NCBI RefSeq assembly: GCF_024584805.1
Contig: NZ_CP075715.1
Coordinates: 2,034,001 to 2,098,000 of the forward strand
DNA: 64,000 nucleotides
Source: Streptomyces sp. FIT100
GTDB taxonomy: Bacteria; Actinomycetota; Actinomycetes; Streptomycetales; Streptomycetaceae
Direction: 5' to 3'
In this document: positions 1 to 8,560 of the stretch, piece after piece
How positions within the stretch are numbered: the first letter of the stretch is position 1
Layout: each line of letters opens with the position of its first letter
Made by a program: the position numbers and the translations under genes
Notes under the pieces: generated by a model
What the model saw: only the letters and a program-made list of their open reading frames with translations
Databases searched by the model: none
Told to the model about the DNA's origin: nothing

Positions 1-995
1 CCGGCGCCCGCGTCACGGGGCTGGCCTGGCCCGGGGGCACCTGCGACGCGGCCTCCCTCCAGTGCGACGTCGGGGTGGTGCCGCCCGGTACCACCGTCCC
101 GGTGGACGTGACCCTCACCGGGGTCACCCCGGGCGACGCACCGGTCGACTGGTCGGTCACCGGCGCCGTGCTGGATCCACGGCCGAGCGACAACGCCGGC
201 CGGACCGTGGTGCCGGTGCGCGAGGCCACACAGCCGCCGACGCCGCCCACCCCGACACCTCCCACGCCCCCTACGCCTCCCACGCCCGCACCGCCGACCC
301 CGCCTCCCCCGGCACCGGCCCCCGTGCCCCCGCAGCCCGACGAGCCCGAGGCCGGGCCCGGGGTGCGCATCACGGCCCAGCCGAACCCCGGCTACGTCGG
401 CGGGCGCGTCGTGGTGACGTACACCGTGCGCAACGGCCTGGGCGCGCTGGCCACCGGGCTGCGGCTGCGCGTCGGACTGCCCCCGGGCATCCCGGACAAC
501 GGGCCGGCACCTGGCTGCGACCGCTCCTGGGTGTGCGCGCTGCCGGACCTGGCCCCGGGCGCGAGCACCGTCGTACGGGTGGTCCTCAGCCCGAAGAAGG
601 CGCAGACCGGCAGCGTCACCGGCGAGCTCACCACCACAGGGACGGACGCCGACCAGGGCGACAACACCGCCCGCCGGCGGATACGGATCCTCCAGCCGCG
701 CATCGTCGCGGTGCCGGCGATCGGCAAGCCCGGCTTCGTCACCTCGGTGCGCGGCAAGGACTTCCCGCCGGGAGTGCCCGTGCGGTTCACCTGGAATCCG
801 GGGATCACCGCGGCTGCGGCGCCGACCGTGCCGGAGCCCGACGGTACGTTCATCGGCCAGTTGCTGATCCTCGCCAAGGACCGGACCGGACCGCGCACCA
901 TCACCGCCAAGGGTCCCGGGTTCTCACCGGTGAAGACCGACTTCCTGGTCGTCACCGGCAGCGTGCAGCCGCCCGACGAAGTGACCCGCCGATGA
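1..995 (+). CDS. Ig-like (DUF11/CARDB-type) repeat protein of the eCIS locus, 5' truncated
   Basis: The reading frame is open from the window edge (first full codon at 3) to a TGA at 993-995, so the N-terminus is missing. About 330 residues are visible. Two beta-rich modules resembling DUF11/CARDB folds flank a Pro/Thr linker (PTPPTPTPP repeats, roughly 215-350). A third beta-rich module near the C-terminus (FVTSVRGKDFPPGVPV) looks like an IPT-type fold. Each early module has a Cys pair. The stop overlaps the start of the DUF4255 gene (ATGA), so the two are translationally coupled and this protein probably belongs to the injection-system operon. An exposed or adhesive accessory part is an inference; no catalytic motif is seen. 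Confidence 0.7.
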   Translation, partial: GARVTGLAWPGGTCDAASLQCDVGVVPPGTTVPVDVTLTGVTPGDAPVDWSVTGAVLDPRPSDNAGRTVVPVREATQPPTPPTPTPPTPPTPPTPAPPTPPPPAPAPVPPQPDEPEAGPGVRITAQPNPGYVGGRVVVTYTVRNGLGALATGLRLRVGLPPGIPDNGPAPGCDRSWVCALPDLAPGASTVVRVVLSPKKAQTGSVTGELTTTGTDADQGDNTARRRIRILQPRIVAVPAIGKPGFVTSVRGKDFPPGVPVRFTWNPGITAAAAPTVPEPDGTFIGQLLILAKDRTGPRTITAKGPGFSPVKTDFLVVTGSVQPPDEVTRR

Positions 996-1696
996 TCCAC
1001 GAGGTCGACGAGGGGCTGCGCCGACTGCTCGGCGAGTCCGGTCTGGAGGCATCGGGCGTCGAGGTGGTCTTCGACGCGCCCACCCGGGACTGGGCGGCGC
1101 GCCGCAGCGCCCCGACGGTGTGCGTCTTCCTGTACGACATCCGTGAGGACGCCACCCGGCGCGGCAGCGGCGCCGGGGAGGTGTACGACGCGGAGGGGCA
1201 CCTGGTGGCGCGGCGCAGCCCGCCGCGCTGGTTCGAGCTGACGTACCTGGTCACGGCGTGGGCGAGCCGCCCGCAGGACGAGCACCGGCTGCTCTCGCAG
1301 GTGCTCGCCTGCCTGGTGGCCGCCGACACGCTGCCCGCGCGGCTGCTCACCGGCACGCTCGCCGAACTCGGCCTGGCCGTGGGCCTGGACGCCGCCGGGG
1401 CCGGGCTCGACGCACCGGCCGCCTCCGATGTGTGGTCGGCGCTCGGCGGGGAGCTGAAGGCGTCGCTCGGGGTGCGGGTGCGGGCGCCGCTCGCGGGGGT
1501 GAGCACGGCCGCCGCGCCGCCGGTCACCGAAGGGCTTGTCGTGCGCTCCGCCGCCCGGCGCGAGGGCGGGGAGCCGGCGCCCGGGCGCCGGCTGCGCTAC
1601 ACGGAGACAAGCGATCCGGGCCCGGACGGCTTCTCCGGTCCGCGCGAGCGGCGGCCCGCGCCCGCCCGGCGCCGCCGGGGGGACCGCCAGCCGTGA
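992..1696 (+). CDS. cis16: DUF4255 / Pvc16-like tail terminator (cap) protein
   Basis: The 234-aa protein starts at the ATG overlapping the upstream stop. Residues 1-190 match the DUF4255/Pvc16 N-terminal fold: IHEVDEGLRRLL at the start, then VCVFLYDIREDA, RSPPRWFELTYLVTAW and HRLLSQVLACL. In contractile injection systems this family caps the distal end of the sheath-tube and ends polymerisation. The last 40 residues are Arg/Pro-rich and probably disordered. It sits just before the AAA ATPase gene, a common eCIS order. The 450 bp downstream contain a degenerate 15-bp repeat that continues in nearly the same frame (see that entry). Confidence 0.85.
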   Translation: MIHEVDEGLRRLLGESGLEASGVEVVFDAPTRDWAARRSAPTVCVFLYDIREDATRRGSGAGEVYDAEGHLVARRSPPRWFELTYLVTAWASRPQDEHRLLSQVLACLVAADTLPARLLTGTLAELGLAVGLDAAGAGLDAPAASDVWSALGGELKASLGVRVRAPLAGVSTAAAPPVTEGLVVRSAARREGGEPAPGRRLRYTETSDPGPDGFSGPRERRPAPARRRRGDRQP

Positions 1697-1734
1697 GACG
1701 CACCGCGGCACTCGCCGTGGTGCGGTCCACGGGT

Positions 1735-1996
1735 CGGTGCCGCGCCCGCTGGCCCCGCGCCGGAAGGTCCCGCGCCCGTCGGCCCGGCCTCCCGTTGGTC
1801 CCGCGCCCGCTGGTCCCGCACCCGCTGGCCGGCGCCCGTCGGTCCCGCGCCGGTCGGTCCCACACCCGTTGGTCCCGCACCAGTCGGCCTCGCACCCGCT
1901 GGTCCCGCGCCTGTCGGTCCCACACCCGTTGGCCCGGCCCCCGTGGCCGGCGCCCGCTGGCCCCGCACTCGCTGGTCCCTGCGCCGGTCGGCGTCG
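1735..1996 (+). repeat. Degenerate 15-bp tandem repeat between cap and ATPase genes
   Basis: The gap 1697-2146 holds about 14 imperfect copies of a 15-bp unit close to GGTCCCGCGCCCGTC. Occasional 14- and 16-bp units shift and then restore phase. In the frame of the upstream cap gene it reads as collagen-like pentapeptides (GPAPV, GPTPV, GPAPA) after that gene's TGA, and this frame closes near 2054. I see no start codon with a ribosome binding site, so it is not called as a gene. The rest of the gap, 1997-2146, shows nothing recognisable. Confidence 0.7.
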
Positions 1997-2146
1997 CGGG
2001 AGGACCGCGAGGCTGTTCGGTTCGACGTCGGCCGTGCCGTGCGTGCGACCGCGTGACCGTTCCCTTATCGCCGACCGGCTGCGCACGGGAAACCTCGCAA
2101 CCGTTCGGCCCGACACCGACCGGCGCCGCCGGGGAGATCGTCTGCC

Positions 2147-4408
2147 GTGACACATATCGCCGAACCTGTCGTCGACCGATCCGACGCCGTGGCTTCCTCC
2201 GCCGTGGCTTCCTCCGCCGATGTCGCAGCCGAAGCCGGCCTCGCCACGGAACCCGTCGGCAGGCCCGTCGCCCTACCTGCCGACGGGCCTGCCGACCGAG
2301 CTAGAAACCGAGCTATCGACCGAGCTGCCGTTCGCCCCGGCGCCGAAGCCGTCTCCGCCGATGGGGAGCAGCACCTGTGGGCTCGGCTGCACGCGGTCGA
2401 GGAGCGGGTGCGGCGCGCGGTGGCGGTCCGCCGCGCCGCCGACCCCGACCCCGATGACCCGTACCGGGGCCAGTACCTCACCCCCGAGGCGGCGGCCCGC
2501 ATCCTGGACGAGCCGGGGGGCCTCGACGTACCCGCCCACGAGCTGTGGCACCCACCGGCCGGCTCCCCGCTCGACGGCCTCGCAGGTCGGTTCGGACTGT
2601 CCCCGCTGGACCTGGACCTGCTCCTGGTCGCGGTGGCGCCCGACCTGGACGCGCGGTTCGAACGGCTCTACGGCTACCTCAACGACGACCTGACGCGCCG
2701 CCGGCCCACGGTCGGGCTCGCCCTGGAGCTGTGCGGGCTCGCCGGGGCGGCGTCCGCCCGTTTCCGGATCGCCCCCGGAGCGCCGCTGGTCGCGGGTGGT
2801 CTGCTGGAGGTCACCGAGCCGGAACGGCCGCCGCTGTCCCGCGTCCTGGCGGTCCCCGACCGGGTCACCGGGCACCTCCTGGGCAACGCGCAGCCCGACG
2901 CCCGGCTCGCCGGGGTGCTCGGCGAGGCCCACGAGGACCCGACCGCCGAGGCGGCGGAGGTCCGCCGGACGGCGGCCGCGGCCGGGACCGGCGTCGGCCT
3001 CGTCCATCTGCGCAGCCGGGGCGGTGACGCCGAGGGACTGGCCGTCGCCGCCCTGCGCGCGGCCGGGCTGCGCCCGCTCGTCCTGGACGCGGTGGCGCTC
3101 GCCCGGCGCGCCGGTGAGGTGCCGGAGCTCGCCCGGGTGGCCGCCCTCGAAGCCCGTCTGACCGGGGGCGGGGTCGTCCTCGGCCCTCTGGAGGCGCTGC
3201 CCGCGGAGCCCGCCGAACGTGCCCGTGTGCTCGGGGTGTTGTGCGCGGCGCTGCGGGGAATCCCGCTGTTCACGCACGGCACCCTCGGCTGGGACCCGAT
3301 GTGGGCGGCCGACACCCCCCTCGTCGTGACCGTACCGGCTCCTTCTCCCGAGCGGCAGGCCACGCGGTGGCGGCACGCCCTCGACCGGGCCGCCGGTGGC
3401 GGCTCCGCGACCGGTGACGCCGAGGCGCTGGCCGGGGCGGTCGCCGCGCACCGCCTGGACTCCGGACAGTTGCGCCGCGCCGCCGACGCGGCGGTGCGCA
3501 CGGCCGCCCTCGACGGCCGCCCGGTCGGCCCCGACGACCTGCGAACAGCCGTGCGCGCCCAGAACGGCGCGGGGCTCGACCGGCTCGCCCGCCGGGTGGA
3601 GCCGGGCGTCGGCTGGGACGACCTGGTGCTCCCGCCCACCACCAGCCGTCGGCTGCGCGAACTCGCGCTGCGCGCCCGCCACCGTGAGCAGGTGCTCGGG
3701 CAGTGGGGGATGCGGCCGGGCGGCGGGCGGGGGCGCGGTGTGATCGCGCTGTTCGCCGGTGAGTCGGGCACCGGCAAGACCATGTCCGCCGAGGTCGTCG
3801 CCGCGGACCTGGGCATGGACCTGTACGTGGTGGATCTGTCCACGGTCGTCGACAAGTACGTCGGGGAGACGGAGAAGAACCTGGAGCGGATCTTCACCGA
3901 GGCGTCGGCGGTCAACGCGGTGCTGCTCTTCGACGAGGCCGACGCGATCTTCGGCAAGCGCTCGGAGGTGAAGGACGCGCACGACCGGCACGCCAACATC
4001 GAGTCGGCGTACCTGCTCCAGCGCATGGAGTCGTTCGACGGGATCGCGGTCCTGACCACCAATCTGCGGGCCAACCTGGACGAGGCGTTCACCCGCCGCC
4101 TGGACGTGGTGGCGGACTTCCCGGTGCCCGACGCCGGCCGGCGGCTCGCCCTGTGGGAGCGGTGCCTGGGCGACCGGCTGCCCCGGGCAGGCGACCTGGA
4201 CCTCGGCTTCTGCGCGGACCGCTTCGAACTGGCCGGCGGCTCGATCAGGGCCTGCGCGGTGACCGCGGCCTACCTCGCGGCGGAGTCCGGCGGACCGCTG
4301 ACCATGCGGCAGGTGGTGACGGCGGTCGTGCAGGAGTACCGCAAGCTCGGACGACTGGTCCTGGAGGGCGAGTTCGGCCCGTACCTGGCGGAGGTCACCG
4401 ACGCCTGA
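2147..4408 (+). CDS. cis15: eCIS AAA+ ATPase (Pvc15-like)
   Basis: The 753-aa protein begins at GTG 2147; no better in-frame start was found. Residues 1-75 are low complexity and include a 15-bp duplication at 2190-2219 (AVASS twice). Residues 80-500 form the winged-helix/degenerate ATPase region typical of this family. The C-terminal AAA+ module has Walker A GESGTGKT near residue 537, Walker B VLLFDEADAIFG near 590, a sensor region LTTNLRANLDEAF and the distal arginines TRRLD. It resembles Pvc15-type ATPases, which are encoded in nearly all eCIS loci and are needed for particle function or cargo handling. Long repeats flank it on both sides. Confidence 0.9.
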   Translation: MTHIAEPVVDRSDAVASSAVASSADVAAEAGLATEPVGRPVALPADGPADRARNRAIDRAAVRPGAEAVSADGEQHLWARLHAVEERVRRAVAVRRAADPDPDDPYRGQYLTPEAAARILDEPGGLDVPAHELWHPPAGSPLDGLAGRFGLSPLDLDLLLVAVAPDLDARFERLYGYLNDDLTRRRPTVGLALELCGLAGAASARFRIAPGAPLVAGGLLEVTEPERPPLSRVLAVPDRVTGHLLGNAQPDARLAGVLGEAHEDPTAEAAEVRRTAAAAGTGVGLVHLRSRGGDAEGLAVAALRAAGLRPLVLDAVALARRAGEVPELARVAALEARLTGGGVVLGPLEALPAEPAERARVLGVLCAALRGIPLFTHGTLGWDPMWAADTPLVVTVPAPSPERQATRWRHALDRAAGGGSATGDAEALAGAVAAHRLDSGQLRRAADAAVRTAALDGRPVGPDDLRTAVRAQNGAGLDRLARRVEPGVGWDDLVLPPTTSRRLRELALRARHREQVLGQWGMRPGGGRGRGVIALFAGESGTGKTMSAEVVAADLGMDLYVVDLSTVVDKYVGETEKNLERIFTEASAVNAVLLFDEADAIFGKRSEVKDAHDRHANIESAYLLQRMESFDGIAVLTTNLRANLDEAFTRRLDVVADFPVPDAGRRLALWERCLGDRLPRAGDLDLGFCADRFELAGGSIRACAVTAAYLAAESGGPLTMRQVVTAVVQEYRKLGRLVLEGEFGPYLAEVTDA

Positions 4409-4436
4409 GGGCTGGGCCTGAGGGGGCCGCCGTCCC

Positions 4437-4633
4437 GTGCGCGGTGCGCGGTGCGGTGCGCGGTGCGGAGCGCGGTGCGCGGTGCGGAGCGCGGTGCGGA
4501 GCGCGGTGCGCGGTGCGGAGCGCGGTGCGCGGTGCGGAGCGCGGTGCGGAGCGCGGTGCGCGGTGCGGAGCGCGGTGCGCGGTGCGGAGCGCGGTGCGCG
4601 GTGCGGAGCGCGGTGCGCGGTGCGGTGCGCGGC
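4437..4633 (+). repeat. GC-rich minisatellite (GCGCGGTGCGGA-type units)
   Basis: About 195 bp built only from interleaved copies of GCGGTGCG and GCGGTGCGGA, forming 12- and 20-bp higher-order units. It lies 28 bp after the ATPase stop and about 65 bp beyond the 3' end of the convergent DUF4157 gene (4700), so it fills the convergent intergenic space. Long ORFs run through it on both strands only because the unit lacks stop codons. Such arrays usually vary in copy number between strains. A terminator-like or structural role is possible, but no simple stem-loop plus U-tract is seen. Confidence 0.9.
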
Positions 4634-4699
4634 AGAAGCAGAAGGACACCGGCCCGGCGCCATGGACTCGGATCCCCTCACGAAGGCGGAGAGCGCGAG

Positions 4700-6556
4700 T
4701 CAGGCCCTCGTCCCCTGGACCTGCCTGAACATCTCGAAGATGGCGGCGGCGACCGGCAGCCACTCCTCCGGGGGGACCTGGCCGGGCAGGCGGCGAAGCT
4801 CGATCTGCACCAGCTCGGACACATCGGGCGCGTGCCCGGGATCGAGCCGATGGTGCTGGCCCATGGCCGGTGAACTGGCCTTCATCCCCTCGGTCACCGC
4901 GCTTCCCCCGCCCGCGGACATCAGGTCCGGCCCACCGGAGGCGATGCTGTCCAGCCACTGCCTGCGCCGCGGGCCGCGGGACTTGGCGGTGTCGCCCGCA
5001 CCATGGTCGGCGAAGCCCTCCTTGTAGACGGGGTCGTCCGGTACGAGACCGGCCACCGCGAGAACGCGGGCAGGGTCGAAGGCGGACCTCGCCTCCTCGG
5101 GCAGCGCCGCGTACATCGCGGAGAAGCTCATACGGCTCATCAGGGGCAGGAAGTACTTCGCCTGATCCTGCCGTCCCGACTGCTGGGCACCGGCCAGCAG
5201 ATACGAGAACACCAGAGCCAACAGCCCCTTGAGCTCTCCCGTTTCGGACGTCTGGAGGTCCGTGACGTACTTGTCGGCCAACGACCGGGCGTCCGTGAGG
5301 ATCGCCGCGTCCCGCCTCGGGTTGGCGCCGCCGAGCGTGGTCGTGTTGGTGCGCTTCTCCGGATCCTCCCCCAGGATCGCCACGTCCTCCGGGTTCGACG
5401 GAGACTTGAGGGGGAGTTCCTGGCTCACCACCGCCTCGAAGAGGGCGAGCATCCTCTCCAGGGCGACGCCCCCGGTCGCCTGCGGCTTCGCCAGTGGTGG
5501 GTACAGACGGTCCGTGCCTGGCACGTACACATCGTTTCCGTTGTGCTGATGGGTGGTGCCCTCCTCCGACAGGACCTCGTGCAGCTCCGCGTTCCCGTCC
5601 ATGAGGGCGGCCAGCTTAGTCGCGGTATGGAGCTGTCCGAACGCGTTGGCCATCTCGCTGACGGCCCTGCCCATCCTCTCCAGCTCCGGGGTGTCGCCCT
5701 CCTCCTCGAAGGGAACGGTCACGAACTCCAGAGCGCTGGCGTCGGGAGTGATGTACCAGTCACCCGACGCGGCCTCGAAGACCTTCTCGTTCTTGGAGAT
5801 CACCGGCTCTTCGCCGGCCCGCACCAACATATTGGTCTCGAACTCGAATCCGACCTTCCGCTGGATCTCCACGGCTCCGCCGGCCGCGGGGCCGCTCCGG
5901 GTCGTGGCGAACGTCCGGTCCGTGTCGCGCTGGACCGTGTCACGCTGGACCGGGGCCGGGGCGGCCATCGCCGCGGCCGAGACCGCCTCCGCCTCCCGTT
6001 CCGCGCGATCGTTCCTGTCGGAGATCCTCAGACCGTTCCCCGTGTCGGTGCCGGGAACCGGCCCTTGGCGTTGCTGGCGGACATGATGCAGTTCGTGCGC
6101 CAGGACCTGCGGCCTGGACACGTCTCCGACGACATGGTCCCCGGAGGTGAACGCGATCGCGCCGATGGACCGGGCCACTTCGATGTCGCGCGGCGAGTCA
6201 TGCAGGGACACCGCCCGAAAGGTGCCCGCGGGAGCCCCCAGCCGCCCTTCCATCTCCGAGACGACCGGCTCCGGAAGCGAGCGGCCCCGGGACCGGAGCA
6301 CGTCATGGACCGCGGAGCGCTGGACCGTATCGGCGTGCTCCCCTTGGCAGGAACCCGCGTCGTGCCGGTGCGCGTCACGCTGCACCATGCGGGTCACCGC
6401 CGCGTTGCCGACGCTCCGCTGAAGGGCGGGGATCGTGTCCGGTGCCGGGCCGCCCCTCGCATGTACCGCCGGGCTCGGGGCCGTCGACACAGTGCGGGAC
6501 GCGGGACGCTGCGGCTTGTCCGCGCCAGGTGTCTTGCCGACGTCTCGCACGCGCAT
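4700..6556 (-). CDS. DUF4157 (eCIS-core) protein with an orphan C-terminal domain; candidate eCIS cargo
   Basis: The start was set at ATG 6556, which has AAGGA eight bases upstream, rather than the longer frame from 6601; this gives 618 aa. Residues 80-165 are a DUF4157 domain with RPQVLAHELHHVRQQ, an HExxH zinc-protease-like signature. DUF4157 is the domain most often linked with eCIS-loaded toxins. The protein carries several [LVI]QR motifs (near 45, 58, 78, 203, 208 and 231). The last one, EIQRK, is followed by KVGFEFE and, 40 residues later, ASALEFVTVPFEEE. This GxExE plus LEFV pairing loosely resembles the glutamine-synthetase-like amidoligase fold, but that is a guess. Residues 290-618 are mostly helical and unrecognised. 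The gene is antisense to the rest of the locus and has its own leader. Confidence 0.85.
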   Translation of the reverse strand: MRVRDVGKTPGADKPQRPASRTVSTAPSPAVHARGGPAPDTIPALQRSVGNAAVTRMVQRDAHRHDAGSCQGEHADTVQRSAVHDVLRSRGRSLPEPVVSEMEGRLGAPAGTFRAVSLHDSPRDIEVARSIGAIAFTSGDHVVGDVSRPQVLAHELHHVRQQRQGPVPGTDTGNGLRISDRNDRAEREAEAVSAAAMAAPAPVQRDTVQRDTDRTFATTRSGPAAGGAVEIQRKVGFEFETNMLVRAGEEPVISKNEKVFEAASGDWYITPDASALEFVTVPFEEEGDTPELERMGRAVSEMANAFGQLHTATKLAALMDGNAELHEVLSEEGTTHQHNGNDVYVPGTDRLYPPLAKPQATGGVALERMLALFEAVVSQELPLKSPSNPEDVAILGEDPEKRTNTTTLGGANPRRDAAILTDARSLADKYVTDLQTSETGELKGLLALVFSYLLAGAQQSGRQDQAKYFLPLMSRMSFSAMYAALPEEARSAFDPARVLAVAGLVPDDPVYKEGFADHGAGDTAKSRGPRRRQWLDSIASGGPDLMSAGGGSAVTEGMKASSPAMGQHHRLDPGHAPDVSELVQIELRRLPGQVPPEEWLPVAAAIFEMFRQVQGTRA

Positions 6557-6965
6557 GAAGCGATCCTTCCCAGGGGGCCGAGGAGTGTCTTCCTCATACA
6601 AATGGGGCCGGCGGCGCTACCGGAAGGGAAGCGAGGGCATTGCCCTGTGCGCTCCCGGCTGGACCGAAAGGGCAGCACGAGCAGCACGAGGGGCCCCCAG
6701 GGGCGCCGGGGGTCCCCTCGGCCCGCCCACCGGCCGGACCCGGAAGCCGTGCCCCCACCGAAGGCGACAGGCGTACGAGGACGGGGCCGCCTCCTGTTCC
6801 CACACGCGGTCCGCCCGGTCGGCCAGGTCCGGGACTCGCGGGGAGTCCGGAAAGGCAGCGATCTTGCCCCCGGCCAGGGCCGCGGGTCCCTGTCGCCGTG
6901 CCGGAACGCCCCGAAGACTCGGCCTGGACACAGGTGACTGATCCGCAGGACGCGAAGGAGCGAGC
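6557..6965. promoter_or_regulatory. Divergent control region between the DUF4157 gene and the sheath operon
   Basis: About 409 bp separates two divergent starts and must hold both promoters. The sheath gene has AAGGAG at about 6955 and the DUF4157 gene has AAGGA at about 6565. A G/C-rich imperfect inverted repeat (GGGGCCCCCAGGGG followed by GGGGGTCCCCTCGG) lies near 6690-6720. No confident -10/-35 pair or known operator could be picked by eye, so the regulatory label rests on position. Confidence 0.5.
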
Positions 6966-8525
6966 ATGCCGACGTACCTCACCCCGGGCGTGTACGTGGA
7001 GGAGGTGCAGTCCGGTGCCCGACCGATCGAAGGGGTCGGCACCGCCGTCGCCGCGTTCGTCGGGTTCGCCGAGAACGGCCCGTTCCACGCGCCGACGCTG
7101 GTCACCAGCTGGGACCAGTACACCCAGCAGTTCGGCGCTTTCGCCGAGGGCACCTACCTGCCCCACGCGGTCTACGGGTACTTCGCCAACGGCGGCGGCG
7201 CCGCGTACGTGGTGCGGATCGGCGGCTCCGCCGAGGACGCCTCCGCCCCCGCGGCCGACGGCGCCCGGCGGCGCGAGACCGGCGCGGTGGAGCCGGTGGA
7301 GCTCGGCGGGTTCCTGGTCGCCGCCCGGCCCGGCGTCTCCGGTGTGTCGGTGGAGGTCGCCGACGCGGACGGCGAGAACGCGCCGGAGGACCGCTTCAAG
7401 GTCCTGGTCCGTCAGGGCGACGAGGTGGTGGAGACGTACGAGGTCTCCACCCGCAGGAACGTCAAGGGGTACCTGGTCAACCAGGCCCGCTCCTCCAAGC
7501 TGATCGAGGTCACCGAGAAGCGGGGAGCCACCCAGAGCCGGCCCGCGAGCCGGACCGTGGCGCTGCCCGACGCCCCGGCCGCGCCCGCCGCGCCCGGTTC
7601 CGGCGAGGTGTCGCGCCTCGGTCCGGCCGAGTACGTCGGCGACGCGGCGGCCCGTACCGGGTTCGGCGGCCTGGAGACCATCGACGAGATCACCATGGTC
7701 GCGGTGCCGGACCTGATGAGCGCCTACCAGCGCGGCGACATCGACGCCGAGGGCGTGCGCACCGTACAGCTCGCCGTGATCTCGCACTGCGAGCAGATGG
7801 GCGACCGGGTGGCCGTCCTGGACGCCCCGCCCGGGCTCTCCGCCCAGCAGGTGCGCACCTGGCGCAACGACGAGGCGGGCTACGACTCCCGGTACGCCAC
7901 GCTCTACTACCCGTGGGTGCGGGTCTTCGACCCGGCCGCCGGACGCAACACCACCGTCCCGCCGAGCGGTCACATCGCCGGTGTGTGGGCGCGCAGCGAC
8001 GCCGAGCGCGGTGTGCACAAGGCGCCCGCCAACGAAGTGATCCGCGGCGCGGTGGACCTGGAGCTCCGGCTCAGCAAGGGCGAGCAGGACCTGCTGAACC
8101 CGATCGGCGTGAACTGCGTACGGGCCTTCCCCGGCCGGGGCGTCCGGGTGTGGGGCGCCCGCACCCTCTCCTCCGACCCGGCCTGGCGCTATCTGAACGT
8201 GCGCCGCCTGTTCAACTACCTGGAGGAGTCGATCCTCCTGGGCACCCAGTGGGTGGTCTTCGAGCCCAACGACGACCGGCTGTGGTCCAGCATCCGCCGT
8301 AACGTCACCGCGTTCCTCACCGAGGAATGGCGCCGGGGCGCGCTGTTCGGCCGCACCGCCGAAGAGGCGTTCTACGTGAAGTGCGACCGCGACAACAACC
8401 CGCAGGAGTCCATCGACCAGGGTCGGGTCATCTGCGAGATCGGCGTCTCGCCGGTGAAGCCCGCGGAGTTCGTGGTCTTCCGGCTGGCCCAGTTCTCCGA
8501 CAGCACCAGCCTCATCGACGAGTGA
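6966..8525 (+). CDS. cis2: Contractile tail sheath protein
   Basis: The 519-aa protein starts MPTYLTPGVYVEEVQSGARP, the conserved sheath N-terminal strand, and has AAGGAG upstream. The C-terminal half carries family hallmarks: AHVAG-like SGHIAGVWARSDAERGVHKAPAN is split here as HIAGVWARSDAERGV then HKAPANEVIRG, followed by LNPIGVNCVRAFPGRGVRVWGARTL in successive segments and RRLFNYLEESI. Sheath subunits polymerise around the inner tube and contract to drive it through a target envelope. Only one sheath gene is present, unlike the two or three of Photorhabdus PVCs. There is no signal peptide, which fits assembly in the cytoplasm. It heads the main structural operon. Confidence 0.95.
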   Translation: MPTYLTPGVYVEEVQSGARPIEGVGTAVAAFVGFAENGPFHAPTLVTSWDQYTQQFGAFAEGTYLPHAVYGYFANGGGAAYVVRIGGSAEDASAPAADGARRRETGAVEPVELGGFLVAARPGVSGVSVEVADADGENAPEDRFKVLVRQGDEVVETYEVSTRRNVKGYLVNQARSSKLIEVTEKRGATQSRPASRTVALPDAPAAPAAPGSGEVSRLGPAEYVGDAAARTGFGGLETIDEITMVAVPDLMSAYQRGDIDAEGVRTVQLAVISHCEQMGDRVAVLDAPPGLSAQQVRTWRNDEAGYDSRYATLYYPWVRVFDPAAGRNTTVPPSGHIAGVWARSDAERGVHKAPANEVIRGAVDLELRLSKGEQDLLNPIGVNCVRAFPGRGVRVWGARTLSSDPAWRYLNVRRLFNYLEESILLGTQWVVFEPNDDRLWSSIRRNVTAFLTEEWRRGALFGRTAEEAFYVKCDRDNNPQESIDQGRVICEIGVSPVKPAEFVVFRLAQFSDSTSLIDE

Positions 8526-8560
8526 CCCGCGGGTCCGGCAAGGAAAGGTGACAGACAGTC

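Noticed and set aside
1597..1968. A reverse-strand collagen-like frame (GAGPTG repeats)
   Set aside because: It is the antisense reading of the 15-bp repeat, with no start region or conserved end.
4437..4633. A CRISPR-like array
   Set aside because: Units are contiguous with no unique spacers and no cas genes are present.
2273..4681. An 802-aa reverse-strand frame over the ATPase gene and the minisatellite
   Set aside because: No ribosome site, no domain, repeats in translation arise from the minisatellite, and the opposite strand has an intact AAA+ ATPase.
6557..6601. The longer start of the DUF4157 gene at 6601
   Set aside because: ATG 6556 has AAGGA at the right distance, and the extra 15 residues have no ribosome site upstream.
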